Assembly: GCA_963783445.1 (NCBI GenBank)
Contig: CAWANP010000012.1
Span: 484,503-548,502 of the forward strand
Source: CAWANP01 sp963783445
GTDB taxonomy: Bacteria > Chloroflexota > Anaerolineae > JAAYZQ01
Reading direction: 5' to 3'
Length of the DNA stretch: 64,000 nucleotides
Under the pieces are notes generated by a model. That model did not search any database and was not told the DNA's origin. It worked only from the letters and a program-made list of their open reading frames with translations. The position numbers and the translations under genes are program-made. This document shows, in pieces, positions 1 to 8,325 of this stretch. How positions within the stretch are numbered: position 1 is the stretch's first letter; every line of letters begins with the position of its first letter.

Positions 1-900
1 GCTACCTGCCAGTACATCCTCTAGAGTATGTACGGCTTCCCAGGAACCAGCGTTGCCAAAGCTGTAGGGCGCGATGCCCGCGGCCTTGAGTGCCTCTGCT
101 GCTGCAGCAAACTCCTCGAAGTTGGTCGGCGGCTGTACGCCAGCCTGGTCCATGAGGCTCTTGTTGTACCACAACACGTTGGAGCGGTGGATGTTGACTG
201 GGACGCCCCAGTAGTGGCCGCCGTAGGACTTGAGCAGCGTCAGTAAGTCGGGCGGGAAAGCCTGTTCGAGCCCTTCAGAGGCATAGAGGTCGTCGAGGGG
301 TGCCAAGTACTGCTCGGGGCTGTAGCCTTCGACTTCCAGGCCGGCGTGAAGCTGGAAGGTGTCGGCCGGATCGCCGGCGATGAGCCGGGTCTTGTTCACG
401 GCCTTAAAGTTGCTGCCTGCGCCGCCGGCCACAGCCGCATTCACGATCTCGACGTCTGGATACTTTTCCTCGTAGATCTTGAACATGCCGGCCAGGCCCT
501 CGGCCTCGCCGCCAGCCGTCCACCAACTGCCGACCACGACCTGGCCTCCCTCGCCGCCCGCAAAGAGCATCTCGGGCTTGCCAGGATCATAGTTGGCCAG
601 GAAGGCTTCCGCATCCTCAGCCGACGGCACGCAGAGTGACATGCCGACGACGATCAGGTCCGCGTTGTCGATCTTGTCATACTTGTCCGACTCGGCCTGG
701 GCCGCTTTATTGTTCCATGCCATGATGGCCGGCCAGGACTGGAAGTTACCCAGGTACTTGTCGGCGTACTTGGAGAGCCAGTCGTCCTTTTGCACCGTAA
801 CTTCCTCGGCGCAGACAATGCCCTCCTGGGCGCTGGCTGCCAGGGGCACCAAGGCCAGGACCAGCAGTACGAGCAGCGTAAGACCAAAGACTTTCTTCAT
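1..900 (-). CDS. Sugar ABC transporter substrate-binding protein with N-terminal LysM-like domain (3' end off window)
   Basis: I translated 300 codons from the ATG at 900; the rest runs off the left edge. Residues 1-24 form a signal peptide ending in AASA. Residues about 31-90 look like a LysM domain: VTVQKDDWLSKYADKYLG, then PAIMAWNN, and a closing ADLIVVGMSLCVPS. From about residue 118 the protein resembles family-1 solute-binding proteins for sugars (VVVGSWWTAGGEAEGLAGMF, later GDPADTFQLHAG and YWGVPVNIHRSNVLWYNK). It should be an extracytoplasmic binding protein for a carbohydrate, and the LysM part may hold it at the cell wall. A good ribosome site (AAGGGAG) precedes the ATG. The substrate cannot be told, and permease genes would lie beyond the edge. 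Confidence 0.85.
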   Translation of the reverse strand, partial: MKKVFGLTLLVLLVLALVPLAASAQEGIVCAEEVTVQKDDWLSKYADKYLGNFQSWPAIMAWNNKAAQAESDKYDKIDNADLIVVGMSLCVPSAEDAEAFLANYDPGKPEMLFAGGEGGQVVVGSWWTAGGEAEGLAGMFKIYEEKYPDVEIVNAAVAGGAGSNFKAVNKTRLIAGDPADTFQLHAGLEVEGYSPEQYLAPLDDLYASEGLEQAFPPDLLTLLKSYGGHYWGVPVNIHRSNVLWYNKSLMDQAGVQPPTNFEEFAAAAEALKAAGIAPYSFGNAGSWEAVHTLEDVLAGS

Positions 901-1070
901 CGAGAATTCTCCCTTCCTTTTGTATATGGATTGATTTCCTACAACTCGGCAGCAGACAGACTCCTCAACTTGTGTATGCGATACCCAGCCTCCTTTCTCT
1001 TTGTTCTCGTGGCCTCTCGTCGCTTTTCCCAAGCTCTCTTTCGTGCAGGGAACAGATTTTCGAGAGTGCC

Positions 1071-1325
1071 TTACTTGGATCGGGCGCAGTGGAAACCCAG
1101 ATCGTCGTTGACCGTCTCGTCCGGGACGCCACAATTGTGATTGAGGGTTGTGGCCTGTAGTGCGTCATCGAACCAGCCGCTGCCACGGATTACCCAGTAT
1201 TGCTCGCTATCGTAGCGGTCACCGGCCGAATCGCCTGGGTAAGCCTGGTACACGCGCCCGCCCACTCCCAGGCATTGCCCGCCATATCCTCCAGCCCACA
1301 GGGGCGTTACGCCTTGATAGACGAT
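1071..1325 (-). pseudogene. Remnant of a formylglycine-generating-enzyme (FGE-sulfatase) family protein
   Basis: Only the C-terminal part of the fold remains. One reading frame gives LEDMAGNAWEWA, matching the family motif around NVWEW. After a frame change near 1262 a second frame gives WVIRGSGWFDDALQATTLN and ends DDLGFHCARSK, matching the family ending (RGGSW... DDLGFR). An in-frame stop lies just upstream and no start codon or upstream domain is present. The remnant abuts the 3' end of the PPK2 gene. FGE-like proteins convert a sulfatase cysteine to formylglycine or act as related iron enzymes. This copy is dead. Confidence 0.7.
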
Positions 1326-1329
1326 TGCA

Positions 1330-2181
1330 CTATTTCTTGTCTTTCTTGTCCTTGCCTTTCTTTCTTTTCCCTTTGGACTTTTTGCCTTTCTTCTTCTCCT
1401 TCTTGCTCTTGTCCTGTTCGGCCTTTTGTTTTGCTCTGTCAGCTTTGGACAGAGGGTCCGGCGGGAGATAATCCAGTTCCTCGCTCAGCAGGTTCACCAG
1501 GGTTCTCAGGGTCTTTACCCTGGCGTACCACTTGCAGTCGCCCTCAACGATGGTCCACGGGGCAGTGAGCGTGCTCGTCTTGAGGATCATATCGCTGATC
1601 GCTTCTTCGTACAGATCCCACTTTTCCCGGTTGCGCCAGTCCTCGTCGGTCAGTTTCCAGGCCTTGTAGGGTATCTCGCTGCGCGCCTCAAAGCGACGCA
1701 ATTGCTCGTCCTTGCTGATCTGGATCCAGAATTTTGCCAGGATTGTGCCAAAATCGGCCAATTGGCGCTCGAACTCGTTGATCTCACGGTAAGCGCGCTT
1801 CCACTCTGCCTCGGTACAAAAACCTTCCAGCCGTTCAACCATCACCCGACCGTACCAGCTGCGGTCAAAGAAAAGGATCTGCTTTTCGTCGGGCGCCTGG
1901 AGACGCCGCCAGAAACGCCATAGGTAGTGGTGTGTCTTGTCTTCGCCTTGAGGCGCGGCGATGGGGTAAACTTCATAGCCCCGCGGGTCCAGCTTCTCCG
2001 TGATGCGTTTGATGTTGCCGCCCTTGCCGCCAGCATCCCATCCCTCGTAGACGATCACCAGCGGCCGCTTTTGAACGTACAACTGATAAGCCAGGGCGCG
2101 TAGCTGCAGTTGGTAGCGGATCAAATCGCGAACGTATTCGTCTCTCGTCAGCGTCTTGCTCAGATCAACGGTCTCCAGCAT
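1330..2181 (-). CDS. ppk2: Polyphosphate kinase 2 family protein, basic C-terminal tail
   Basis: 283 residues. PPK2 enzymes move phosphate between polyphosphate and nucleotides (NDP or NMP). The Walker A motif GWDAGGKGG lies at about 47-55 and the Walker B/lid motif FFDRSWYGRV at about 104-113, followed by the family's VERLEGF. From about residue 243 to the end the protein is a lysine-rich tail with little else, rare in the family. The start follows GGAGGGAGCC and lies 9 bases after the stop of the other PPK2 gene, so the two are co-transcribed. Class (ADP or AMP preference) cannot be settled by eye. Activity is inferred from intact motifs. Confidence 0.93.
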   Translation of the reverse strand: MLETVDLSKTLTRDEYVRDLIRYQLQLRALAYQLYVQKRPLVIVYEGWDAGGKGGNIKRITEKLDPRGYEVYPIAAPQGEDKTHHYLWRFWRRLQAPDEKQILFFDRSWYGRVMVERLEGFCTEAEWKRAYREINEFERQLADFGTILAKFWIQISKDEQLRRFEARSEIPYKAWKLTDEDWRNREKWDLYEEAISDMILKTSTLTAPWTIVEGDCKWYARVKTLRTLVNLLSEELDYLPPDPLSKADRAKQKAEQDKSKKEKKKGKKSKGKRKKGKDKKDKK

Positions 2182-2190
2182 GGCTCCCTC

Positions 2191-3078
2191 CTACTCCTCT
2201 CCCGCCTGCGCCTCTGCTTCGGCCGCTAGCTCTGCTTCCAGGTCGTCACCGTCGTCGTCATCTTCCTCCGAGAACACCTCATCCAGGTATTCATGTTCCC
2301 CTGGCAGCTCGGGCGCCCGCTCCGTCTTGCGATCGGGGCGTGGTCGCTCTTCTGGTAGCTCAAAGCCCCGCTCCTTCAGTGCTTCCTCCAGGCGCTGGAT
2401 GATGGTCTGAAAAATCTTGACCCGCGCCCAGCGTCGATCTGTGGCCTCGACGATGGTCCATGGTCCCCACTCGGTATCGGTTCGTTCCAGCATCTCCTCG
2501 ATGGCCAGCACATATTCGTTGTATTTGTGGTGGTGATCCCAATCCTCTGGCTGCACGTGCCAACTCTTGAGCGGGTCCTTTTCCAGTTTCTTGAAGCGGC
2601 GTTTTTGCTCCTTCTTGCTGATGTGCAGGAAGAACTTGATCACGACGTAACCATCATCGGCGATGGTCCGCTCAAAGTCGTGGATGTCCCGGTAGCCCCT
2701 CCGCCATTGCGACACTGGCGTCAGGCCCTCTACCCGCTCTACCAGAACGCGGCCATACCAACTCCGGTCAAAGATAGCCATCTCGCCATAGTTGGGCAGC
2801 TTCAGCCAGAATCGCCACAGCCAGGGAAGGTGGGTCTCAAAGGTGCGTGCCCCCTGGATGGCATAGAGTTTGAACCCGCGCGGATCAAGGCGCGAAGTCA
2901 GCAGGTTGATGGAGGTCCCTTTGCCGGCAGCATCCCAGCCCTCAAAGACGATGACGCTGGGCAATTTCGCATCCCAGCAAGCCTTTTCCAGGTCGTAGAG
3001 ACGCCGCTGCAGGCGGGGAATCAGGACTTTGTACTCTTCTTTCGGCAGCTTGCGGCTGAGGTCGATTTTTTCCAGCAT
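2191..3078 (-). CDS. ppk2: Polyphosphate kinase 2 family protein, acidic C-terminal tail
   Basis: 295 residues, a paralogue of the next gene in the operon. Walker A GWDAAGKG is at about 48-54 and IFDRSWYGRV at about 102-111, followed by LVERVEGL. The catalytic domain ends near residue 240. The tail is strongly acidic, with EEDDDDGDDLEAE and a Glu/Ala-rich end, the opposite charge to its neighbour's tail. The ATG follows GGAAGGAG. The N-terminal half resembles the domains found fused in two-domain class II PPK2 (polyphosphate:AMP phosphotransferase), but here the domains are separate genes. It lies 24 bases after the CYTH-CHAD gene. Confidence 0.93.
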   Translation of the reverse strand: MLEKIDLSRKLPKEEYKVLIPRLQRRLYDLEKACWDAKLPSVIVFEGWDAAGKGTSINLLTSRLDPRGFKLYAIQGARTFETHLPWLWRFWLKLPNYGEMAIFDRSWYGRVLVERVEGLTPVSQWRRGYRDIHDFERTIADDGYVVIKFFLHISKKEQKRRFKKLEKDPLKSWHVQPEDWDHHHKYNEYVLAIEEMLERTDTEWGPWTIVEATDRRWARVKIFQTIIQRLEEALKERGFELPEERPRPDRKTERAPELPGEHEYLDEVFSEEDDDDGDDLEAELAAEAEAQAGEE

Positions 3079-3102
3079 AGATGACGACTCCTTCCAGTCC
3101 CC

Positions 3103-4887
3103 CTACAGAACCATGACCGCTTCTGCAATCAACTGACTGAAACTTGCTCCTGTAAGCTTTTGCCATGCCCCGGGAAAGGTGTTCAATCGATGCTGCATCT
3201 CCGCTTGCTGGGCCGCCAGGTAGGCGGTTACGCCTGGGGAGACGATCGCCCGCTCAGGGTCGGACAGGTGTTCTGGGCTGGCTTGTTCCCCCCACGTTCC
3301 CAGGCAAAGATAGTCGCCCAGGATGCTGCTGGCCACGACGGTATCTTGCAGGGCGCCCAGGTGATCTTGCATCACGACCACCTCCTCGATGATGGTCCCG
3401 GTATCCGGCCCCAGCACCTCTTGGAAGAATTCCAGTGTGTAGCGTAGCCGCTTGCACGCGATGCGCAAGGCATGCAGCCGGGCCGGCGGCGGGTCGGGGA
3501 TGCAGACCCACTCGTCGTAGGCGCGCACATTTGCCAGCCGCTGGTATATGGTCACGGGAGCTACGTGGCGCACCCGGTAGGGTCCTGGGTCGTCGTCGCC
3601 GGGCTCGACGGAGAGACTGCCCATCCCAAAAGTCTCCAAAAATGCACCAAATTGATCCACAAAACGCCGGTACTGTTTCCCGTCCAGGTGGGTGAGCATC
3701 TGGGCACGGGCTGCATCGCGTTGTCTCTCCAGGACGACCAGTAGGTCATCCAGGCTGTCCTGTTGCGATTCGGGCAGTGTATCCAGATATGCCTGGACTG
3801 TGGCCCGAAATACATCCAGGTCGCGTACCGAACCGAGGGCTCGACCGGTCCGCTTTAATCCCTTTAGATAGGGTGCTATCGCCTTGGTCTCGTAATAGGG
3901 GCCAAAGATTCGGAAGGCAGCCCGCATGCGCCGCGTGGCAACCCGCATGTCGTGCAGAGCCTTGATGTCTTCCCCCAGGCGCGTACCCGACTCATTGTCA
4001 ACCATTCGCCGGAAGTGGAAACGCAGGGTCTTGCGGCCAGCTTCGCCCATGGGATCGTCGGGTTCGACGCCTGGGCGCTCGAGCAATCGGACTTGCTCCC
4101 GGTGTATCTGTTCGCCTTCAACGCTGCTCGCCTCGACGGACGTGGTCCATGCTCCCTTGGTTGGGCTTTCCCCAACGGTTGTCGGCACTCGGTCTACCAT
4201 CGAGTTCTCCATGGCCGGTATGGACGGCGACTGACCGGCAAGTGAGACTTGGCGGGAGGCTTCCGGCCCTGCAACCCCTTCATTGTCGAGGGCCAACCCC
4301 CGCTCGTACTTGGACCGGCTCTCCGGCACCAGCTCCCATGCTGCCTGCAACCCTGTGCTGAGCTGTTCCAGATCCTCTTCACGGCCATCAGCAACCAGTT
4401 CCGCTTCTAGTTCCAGGAAGGTCGTAGCCACGTCTCCCCGGGAAATGGACACACGGTCCAAGCTCACTTCGGCAACCAGGCGGTCGCCGTCGCAGAGGGA
4501 ACGGCTATGCCGGGTCTGTTTGACCTCAAACAGGGTGGTCAGCTCCTCATTGCCGCATAAGCGTAGCACAGTGTCACGCGCGGCCCCGGGCGGCCATTCC
4601 TGAGGCGGCTGGGGCTCAGGTAGCTCAACCTGGTGTTCCTCCCGTCGATGGATGGCGCCTGAAACCCCTCCAAGGCCCTTGAGCGTCGCTAGCGTGATTC
4701 TGTTTGTCTGGCGTATTCGACAGGCATATCCCCCAGCGTAGACTGTCCCATTCTGGGTTTCCAGATAGCGGTCGTGCAGATCAGCGATGGACACCTTGCC
4801 AAGGGTGAATCTGGCCAAGGTGTCTGTCTCCAGCAATCGCTGAAACGCCTCCTCATCGGGGATCTGGAATTTGGCCTCAATCTCCAA
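3103..4887 (-). CDS. CYTH-CHAD protein, polyphosphate-associated
   Basis: 594 residues from a TTG start that gives the usual CYTH opening (MEIEAKF). Residues about 1-200 are a CYTH triphosphate-tunnel domain, with the EIEAKF signature and alternating charged strands. A low-complexity linker covers about 200-285. A CHAD domain fills about 285-590, with the conserved His/Arg helices LHDMRVATRRMRAAFRIF near 311-328 and LHALRIACKRLRYTLEFF near 480. CHAD domains bind polyphosphate and CYTH domains hydrolyse triphosphate or short chains. As first gene of an operon with two PPK2 kinases, it most likely binds or processes polyphosphate. Confidence 0.92.
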   Translation of the reverse strand: MEIEAKFQIPDEEAFQRLLETDTLARFTLGKVSIADLHDRYLETQNGTVYAGGYACRIRQTNRITLATLKGLGGVSGAIHRREEHQVELPEPQPPQEWPPGAARDTVLRLCGNEELTTLFEVKQTRHSRSLCDGDRLVAEVSLDRVSISRGDVATTFLELEAELVADGREEDLEQLSTGLQAAWELVPESRSKYERGLALDNEGVAGPEASRQVSLAGQSPSIPAMENSMVDRVPTTVGESPTKGAWTTSVEASSVEGEQIHREQVRLLERPGVEPDDPMGEAGRKTLRFHFRRMVDNESGTRLGEDIKALHDMRVATRRMRAAFRIFGPYYETKAIAPYLKGLKRTGRALGSVRDLDVFRATVQAYLDTLPESQQDSLDDLLVVLERQRDAARAQMLTHLDGKQYRRFVDQFGAFLETFGMGSLSVEPGDDDPGPYRVRHVAPVTIYQRLANVRAYDEWVCIPDPPPARLHALRIACKRLRYTLEFFQEVLGPDTGTIIEEVVVMQDHLGALQDTVVASSILGDYLCLGTWGEQASPEHLSDPERAIVSPGVTAYLAAQQAEMQHRLNTFPGAWQKLTGASFSQLIAEAVMVL

Positions 4888-4983
4888 AATATCCTTGCTT
4901 CTTTTTGCTCTATTCGTCCACTCTCTCCATGGGGGATCAGTTTATAGACGATGGAAAACATGACTGCTTTCTGTCAGGAGTAC

Positions 4984-5012
4984 ATTATACCATAGACTCC
5001 CGTTCTTCGCAA
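4984..5012 (-). promoter_or_regulatory. Sigma70-type promoter of the polyphosphate operon
   Basis: On the minus strand TTGCGA and TATAAT are separated by 17 bases, about 100 bases upstream of the CYTH-CHAD start. Confidence 0.6.
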
Positions 5013-5038
5013 CCCGCAGACACCCGGTCTTGTCTGAT

Positions 5039-6811
5039 CTAGGCCAGTACCTCCAATTCCTCGATCATCTCTGCAATCACGTCAAAACCACCCTGCCAGA
5101 AAGCGGCCGGTGTGATGTCGACACCTGCCTCTGTCAGGATATCAGCGGGTCCCTTTGACCCGCCATAGGCCAGAATCCTGAGATACTTTGGGATAAAAGA
5201 CGCACCTTCCTCTTTGTACTGCTGGTACAGCGCCAATACCAGGAGTTGGCCAAAGCTGTAGGCATAGCAGTAGAAGGGTGTGTGGTAAATATGTGGGATC
5301 GATATCCATTCCCAGCGAAACTCGTCACTGATCTCCACGGCATCGCCAAACTGCTCCTGCAAGTTGGCCAAATAACGTTCGGCCAGAAAGCCCGTTGTCT
5401 TGCCCTCTTGGACCAATGCATGGGCTTCACGTTCAAAGAGGACAAAGAATGCCTGTCGCATCACTGTGGCGTAGGCATTGTCCACAAAGTGGGCCAGAAT
5501 GTCCCGCTGTACGGTCGCATCAGCTTCCTCTCCCAGCAGGCGCTCGAGGAGCAGCATCTCGGAAAAAACAGAAGCTGTCTCGGCCAGGGGCAGGGACGAG
5601 TGGAAGGTCAAGGGCGTGTGCTCTGTGGCCATGAGCCCGTGGACTGCGTGACCCAGCTCGTGGGCCAGGGTTGAGACGTCGTTGGCCTTGCCGTTGTAGT
5701 TGACCAATACCCAGGGGGCAACGCCTGGCAGTACGCTGGCGCAGAACGCGCCCGAGTCCTTTCGGGCCCGAATCTCGGAATCCAGGTGGTTTTCAGCAAA
5801 GACGCGCTGAGCATGCTCCGCAAGAAGGGGCGAGAATCCGCCCAGGCTGTCTAGCACCATGTTGGCCGCTGTGTCGAAAGGATAGGTCTTGTCCGAGCTG
5901 CTGAGGGGGGCATAAATGTCACAGCGTCGCAACCTATCGAGACCCAGCCAGCCGGCCTTCAATTGGAAGTAGCGCTGGAAGAGCTTGGCGTTGTCCTGGC
6001 AGACCGCCAGGAGGGTATCTACAATGCCGTCGGGGATGTCATTGCCCAGGTTGCGTACGGCGATGGGCGTGGAATACTTGCGCAGCGATAGTTGCTCGCT
6101 GGCCCAATCCCGTACAACGTGCTGGTAGATCTGGCCCAGCACGGTGCTCTGTTCGCCATAGACGCGGTAGAGTTCCTGGTAGACGGCGGCGCGCACGTCG
6201 GGACGCGGGTCTCGGGCATAGACCATGAGTTCGGAACGGCCGAGTTCTTTGACCTCACCATCGATCTCCACCTTGAAGACAAAGGCGTTGGTCAGCATCT
6301 CGTATACGGTCACCAATGCCTCGATCCCATTTACGTCCTTCAGGTTGATGGCCTGTTCTTCCAGTTCCGACAAGGTATGGGGCTTGAAGCGGCGCAGCGA
6401 CTCCAGGTAGTAGGCATTGCCGCCGCTGGCGGCCAGAAGTCTTTCGGCCGGCTCGTCGTCCAGAGCCTTCCACCACAAAGTGAAGAATAGTACCCGATTC
6501 TGAACGCCGGTCAGTAGTTGCTCCATCCTACCGCGAAAGGCCAGGGCATCCTGGTGCTGAGTATCCTCAGCGTACCACAGGTAGGCATAGGCCCCCAGGC
6601 GATTGGTAAGGGTCGCCAGCCTTTCCACCTGGCTCATAAGCTGAGCAAAGTTCGCTTCCGGGATATCCGGTGAGAGTTCTTCCCGGCTTGCTTCCAGTTG
6701 AGCAACCACATCTTCCAGTTCGGCCACTATCCCGTCAAACTCGGGGCTAGCTGTGTTTGGCAGGAGATCAGTCAGGGACCACCTTGTCTGTTCAAATACT
6801 TCGAGATTCAC
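5039..6811 (-). CDS. pepF: Oligoendopeptidase F family M3 metallopeptidase
   Basis: 590 residues from a GTG start at 6811, chosen because AAGGAAGGGAACAA sits just before it; an in-frame ATG at 6841 and an earlier one at 6886 are possible. The zinc site HELGHAVHG follows VSTLA at about residue 385, and the downstream Glu lies in FSEMLLLERLL, as in M3 peptidases. Length fits PepF (about 600). No signal peptide is seen, so it should be a cytoplasmic enzyme degrading short peptides. It stands alone between oppositely spaced neighbours with no clear operon partner. Confidence 0.93.
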   Translation of the reverse strand: MNLEVFEQTRWSLTDLLPNTASPEFDGIVAELEDVVAQLEASREELSPDIPEANFAQLMSQVERLATLTNRLGAYAYLWYAEDTQHQDALAFRGRMEQLLTGVQNRVLFFTLWWKALDDEPAERLLAASGGNAYYLESLRRFKPHTLSELEEQAINLKDVNGIEALVTVYEMLTNAFVFKVEIDGEVKELGRSELMVYARDPRPDVRAAVYQELYRVYGEQSTVLGQIYQHVVRDWASEQLSLRKYSTPIAVRNLGNDIPDGIVDTLLAVCQDNAKLFQRYFQLKAGWLGLDRLRRCDIYAPLSSSDKTYPFDTAANMVLDSLGGFSPLLAEHAQRVFAENHLDSEIRARKDSGAFCASVLPGVAPWVLVNYNGKANDVSTLAHELGHAVHGLMATEHTPLTFHSSLPLAETASVFSEMLLLERLLGEEADATVQRDILAHFVDNAYATVMRQAFFVLFEREAHALVQEGKTTGFLAERYLANLQEQFGDAVEISDEFRWEWISIPHIYHTPFYCYAYSFGQLLVLALYQQYKEEGASFIPKYLRILAYGGSKGPADILTEAGVDITPAAFWQGGFDVIAEMIEELEVLA

Positions 6812-6927
6812 TTGTTCCCTTCCTTTCACAAGCTGACTTGCCATCGCCCATCGGTTGTTGAATGAACCCAGCGCCACGGCAGGCACCAGCGTACTGTGGT
6901 TGTTCTTCCTTGCGGCGAGCTCTCAAC

Positions 6928-8325
6928 TCAGGCCAGTCCCCACACGTTGGATGGCTCTTTTGGAAACAGGGCTTCCAGCAGGGCCCGCGCCTCGTCGTTC
7001 AAGGTCCAGCAGTCCGCAAAGGCGTACTTGAGCTCCTCCAGGGACCGGTAGCCAAATAGTAGCTGCAGGAAGGTGAGTTCGGGAAAGCCCGCACCGCCAT
7101 CCTCTGCGCCTGTCGGTTGCCAGGGGTCCACGCCAACCAGCTTTCCCTGTTCGAGCCACAAAAGCAGTCCGTCGCGGTAGCGGCTGATCTCCAGTACTCC
7201 ACTATGCCCCGCCAGTACCGAACTGGCTAGCCGGCGTTCCAGAACGGGCGCTACCTGCTGGATGAACCCTGCTAGGTCGGGTACGCGCAGGTACCAGGCA
7301 TAGGGCTTGGCGGTGTTCGGTAGCTGGGTGTCCATCGCTTCGTAGACCGGGTGTTCCGTACCCAAATGAAAGGAAAATGTGGTCAGCCTTTGCCCCTCGT
7401 CTCGCTCCGCGTACTCCTGACCCCTGGCCCAGAGATAGCGTATCACCGTTGGGCTCACTGCCAGCCAGGAGTTCCCTGCTTCAAGCTCATACGCGGTGGC
7501 CGTGGTTCTGCCACGCCATAGTGCAGTCGTGTGCGCCAAAAAGCCCACCGGCTTGCCCGCCAGCGTCTCCACAATGCAGAGCAGGCGCCGGTCGATACTT
7601 TTCTCACTCCTACCTGTCAGTTCATATTGCCACAATACCTCGTCGCGGACGCACGACATGAGGGAGCGCTGGCACCCTCGCTCATACGCCTCAGCGATGA
7701 AAGGCAGGTCGGATCTCGTTGCCAGGCGTACATTATACGGCTCTGTCTCGCCATCCTTCAATTTTGGTACGTGGAAGCCGTAGCCCATGCGCCCGCCACC
7801 CAAGGTCAGCGCCATCTCGTAGCCGAACTGGCGATAGTACCAGGGGATGCCAGTGATGGCTTGCAGGCTCTCCCCTCGCTCGGTACTCCATTGGTGGATC
7901 GTCTTGAATTGGGCGCGCACCAGGCCACGCCTTCGGTAGTCGGGATGTGTACCCACCAATTCTGGCCGCCCAACGCCGAACTCGACGTCTCCATAGGTCC
8001 AGGTCTGAGCGATCAAACACATCGAGGACACAATCGCACCCGTACGCAAGTCTTCTACCAGGGTAAAATCACCTGCTCTGAATGTCGGGTGCCTTCCCGA
8101 CATCATGTCCCGAGTCGAGGCCGCAATCCCTTCGTCTGGGCCTTCTACCTTTGGGTCGCGGTGCATCTCGCCGTGAAAGGCCACCAACGCTTCGGCGTCC
8201 GCTGCCGTTGCCTGGCGTAACAGCAGTCCATTTCCCAGATCCTGGCTGAGGCTTCTGTCCTGTCCGCTGTCGACTCTTGCCCCTCTGGAGTCAGGACGAG
8301 AGCCTGGACTCGGCCGTCCTGACAC
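6928..8325 (-). CDS. Eis-like GNAT N-acetyltransferase with C-terminal SCP2-like domain
   Basis: 465 residues. The N-terminal GNAT fold shows the acetyl-CoA binding stretch VGTHPDYRRRGLVRAQF near 125-140, followed by GIPWYYRQFGYEMAL, typical of the Eis family. A second GNAT-like domain and a C-terminal SCP2-type domain (GHSGVLEISRYRDGLLLWLE, then LTFLQLLFGYRS) complete the usual three-domain layout of about 400 residues. The GTG start shares its first base with the purA stop codon (TAGTG), so translation is coupled. The true start could be a few codons downstream because the first 30 residues are not conserved-looking. Substrate unknown; the family acetylates amines such as aminoglycosides or protein lysines. 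Confidence 0.88.
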   Translation of the reverse strand: MSGRPSPGSRPDSRGARVDSGQDRSLSQDLGNGLLLRQATAADAEALVAFHGEMHRDPKVEGPDEGIAASTRDMMSGRHPTFRAGDFTLVEDLRTGAIVSSMCLIAQTWTYGDVEFGVGRPELVGTHPDYRRRGLVRAQFKTIHQWSTERGESLQAITGIPWYYRQFGYEMALTLGGGRMGYGFHVPKLKDGETEPYNVRLATRSDLPFIAEAYERGCQRSLMSCVRDEVLWQYELTGRSEKSIDRRLLCIVETLAGKPVGFLAHTTALWRGRTTATAYELEAGNSWLAVSPTVIRYLWARGQEYAERDEGQRLTTFSFHLGTEHPVYEAMDTQLPNTAKPYAWYLRVPDLAGFIQQVAPVLERRLASSVLAGHSGVLEISRYRDGLLLWLEQGKLVGVDPWQPTGAEDGGAGFPELTFLQLLFGYRSLEELKYAFADCWTLNDEARALLEALFPKEPSNVWGLA

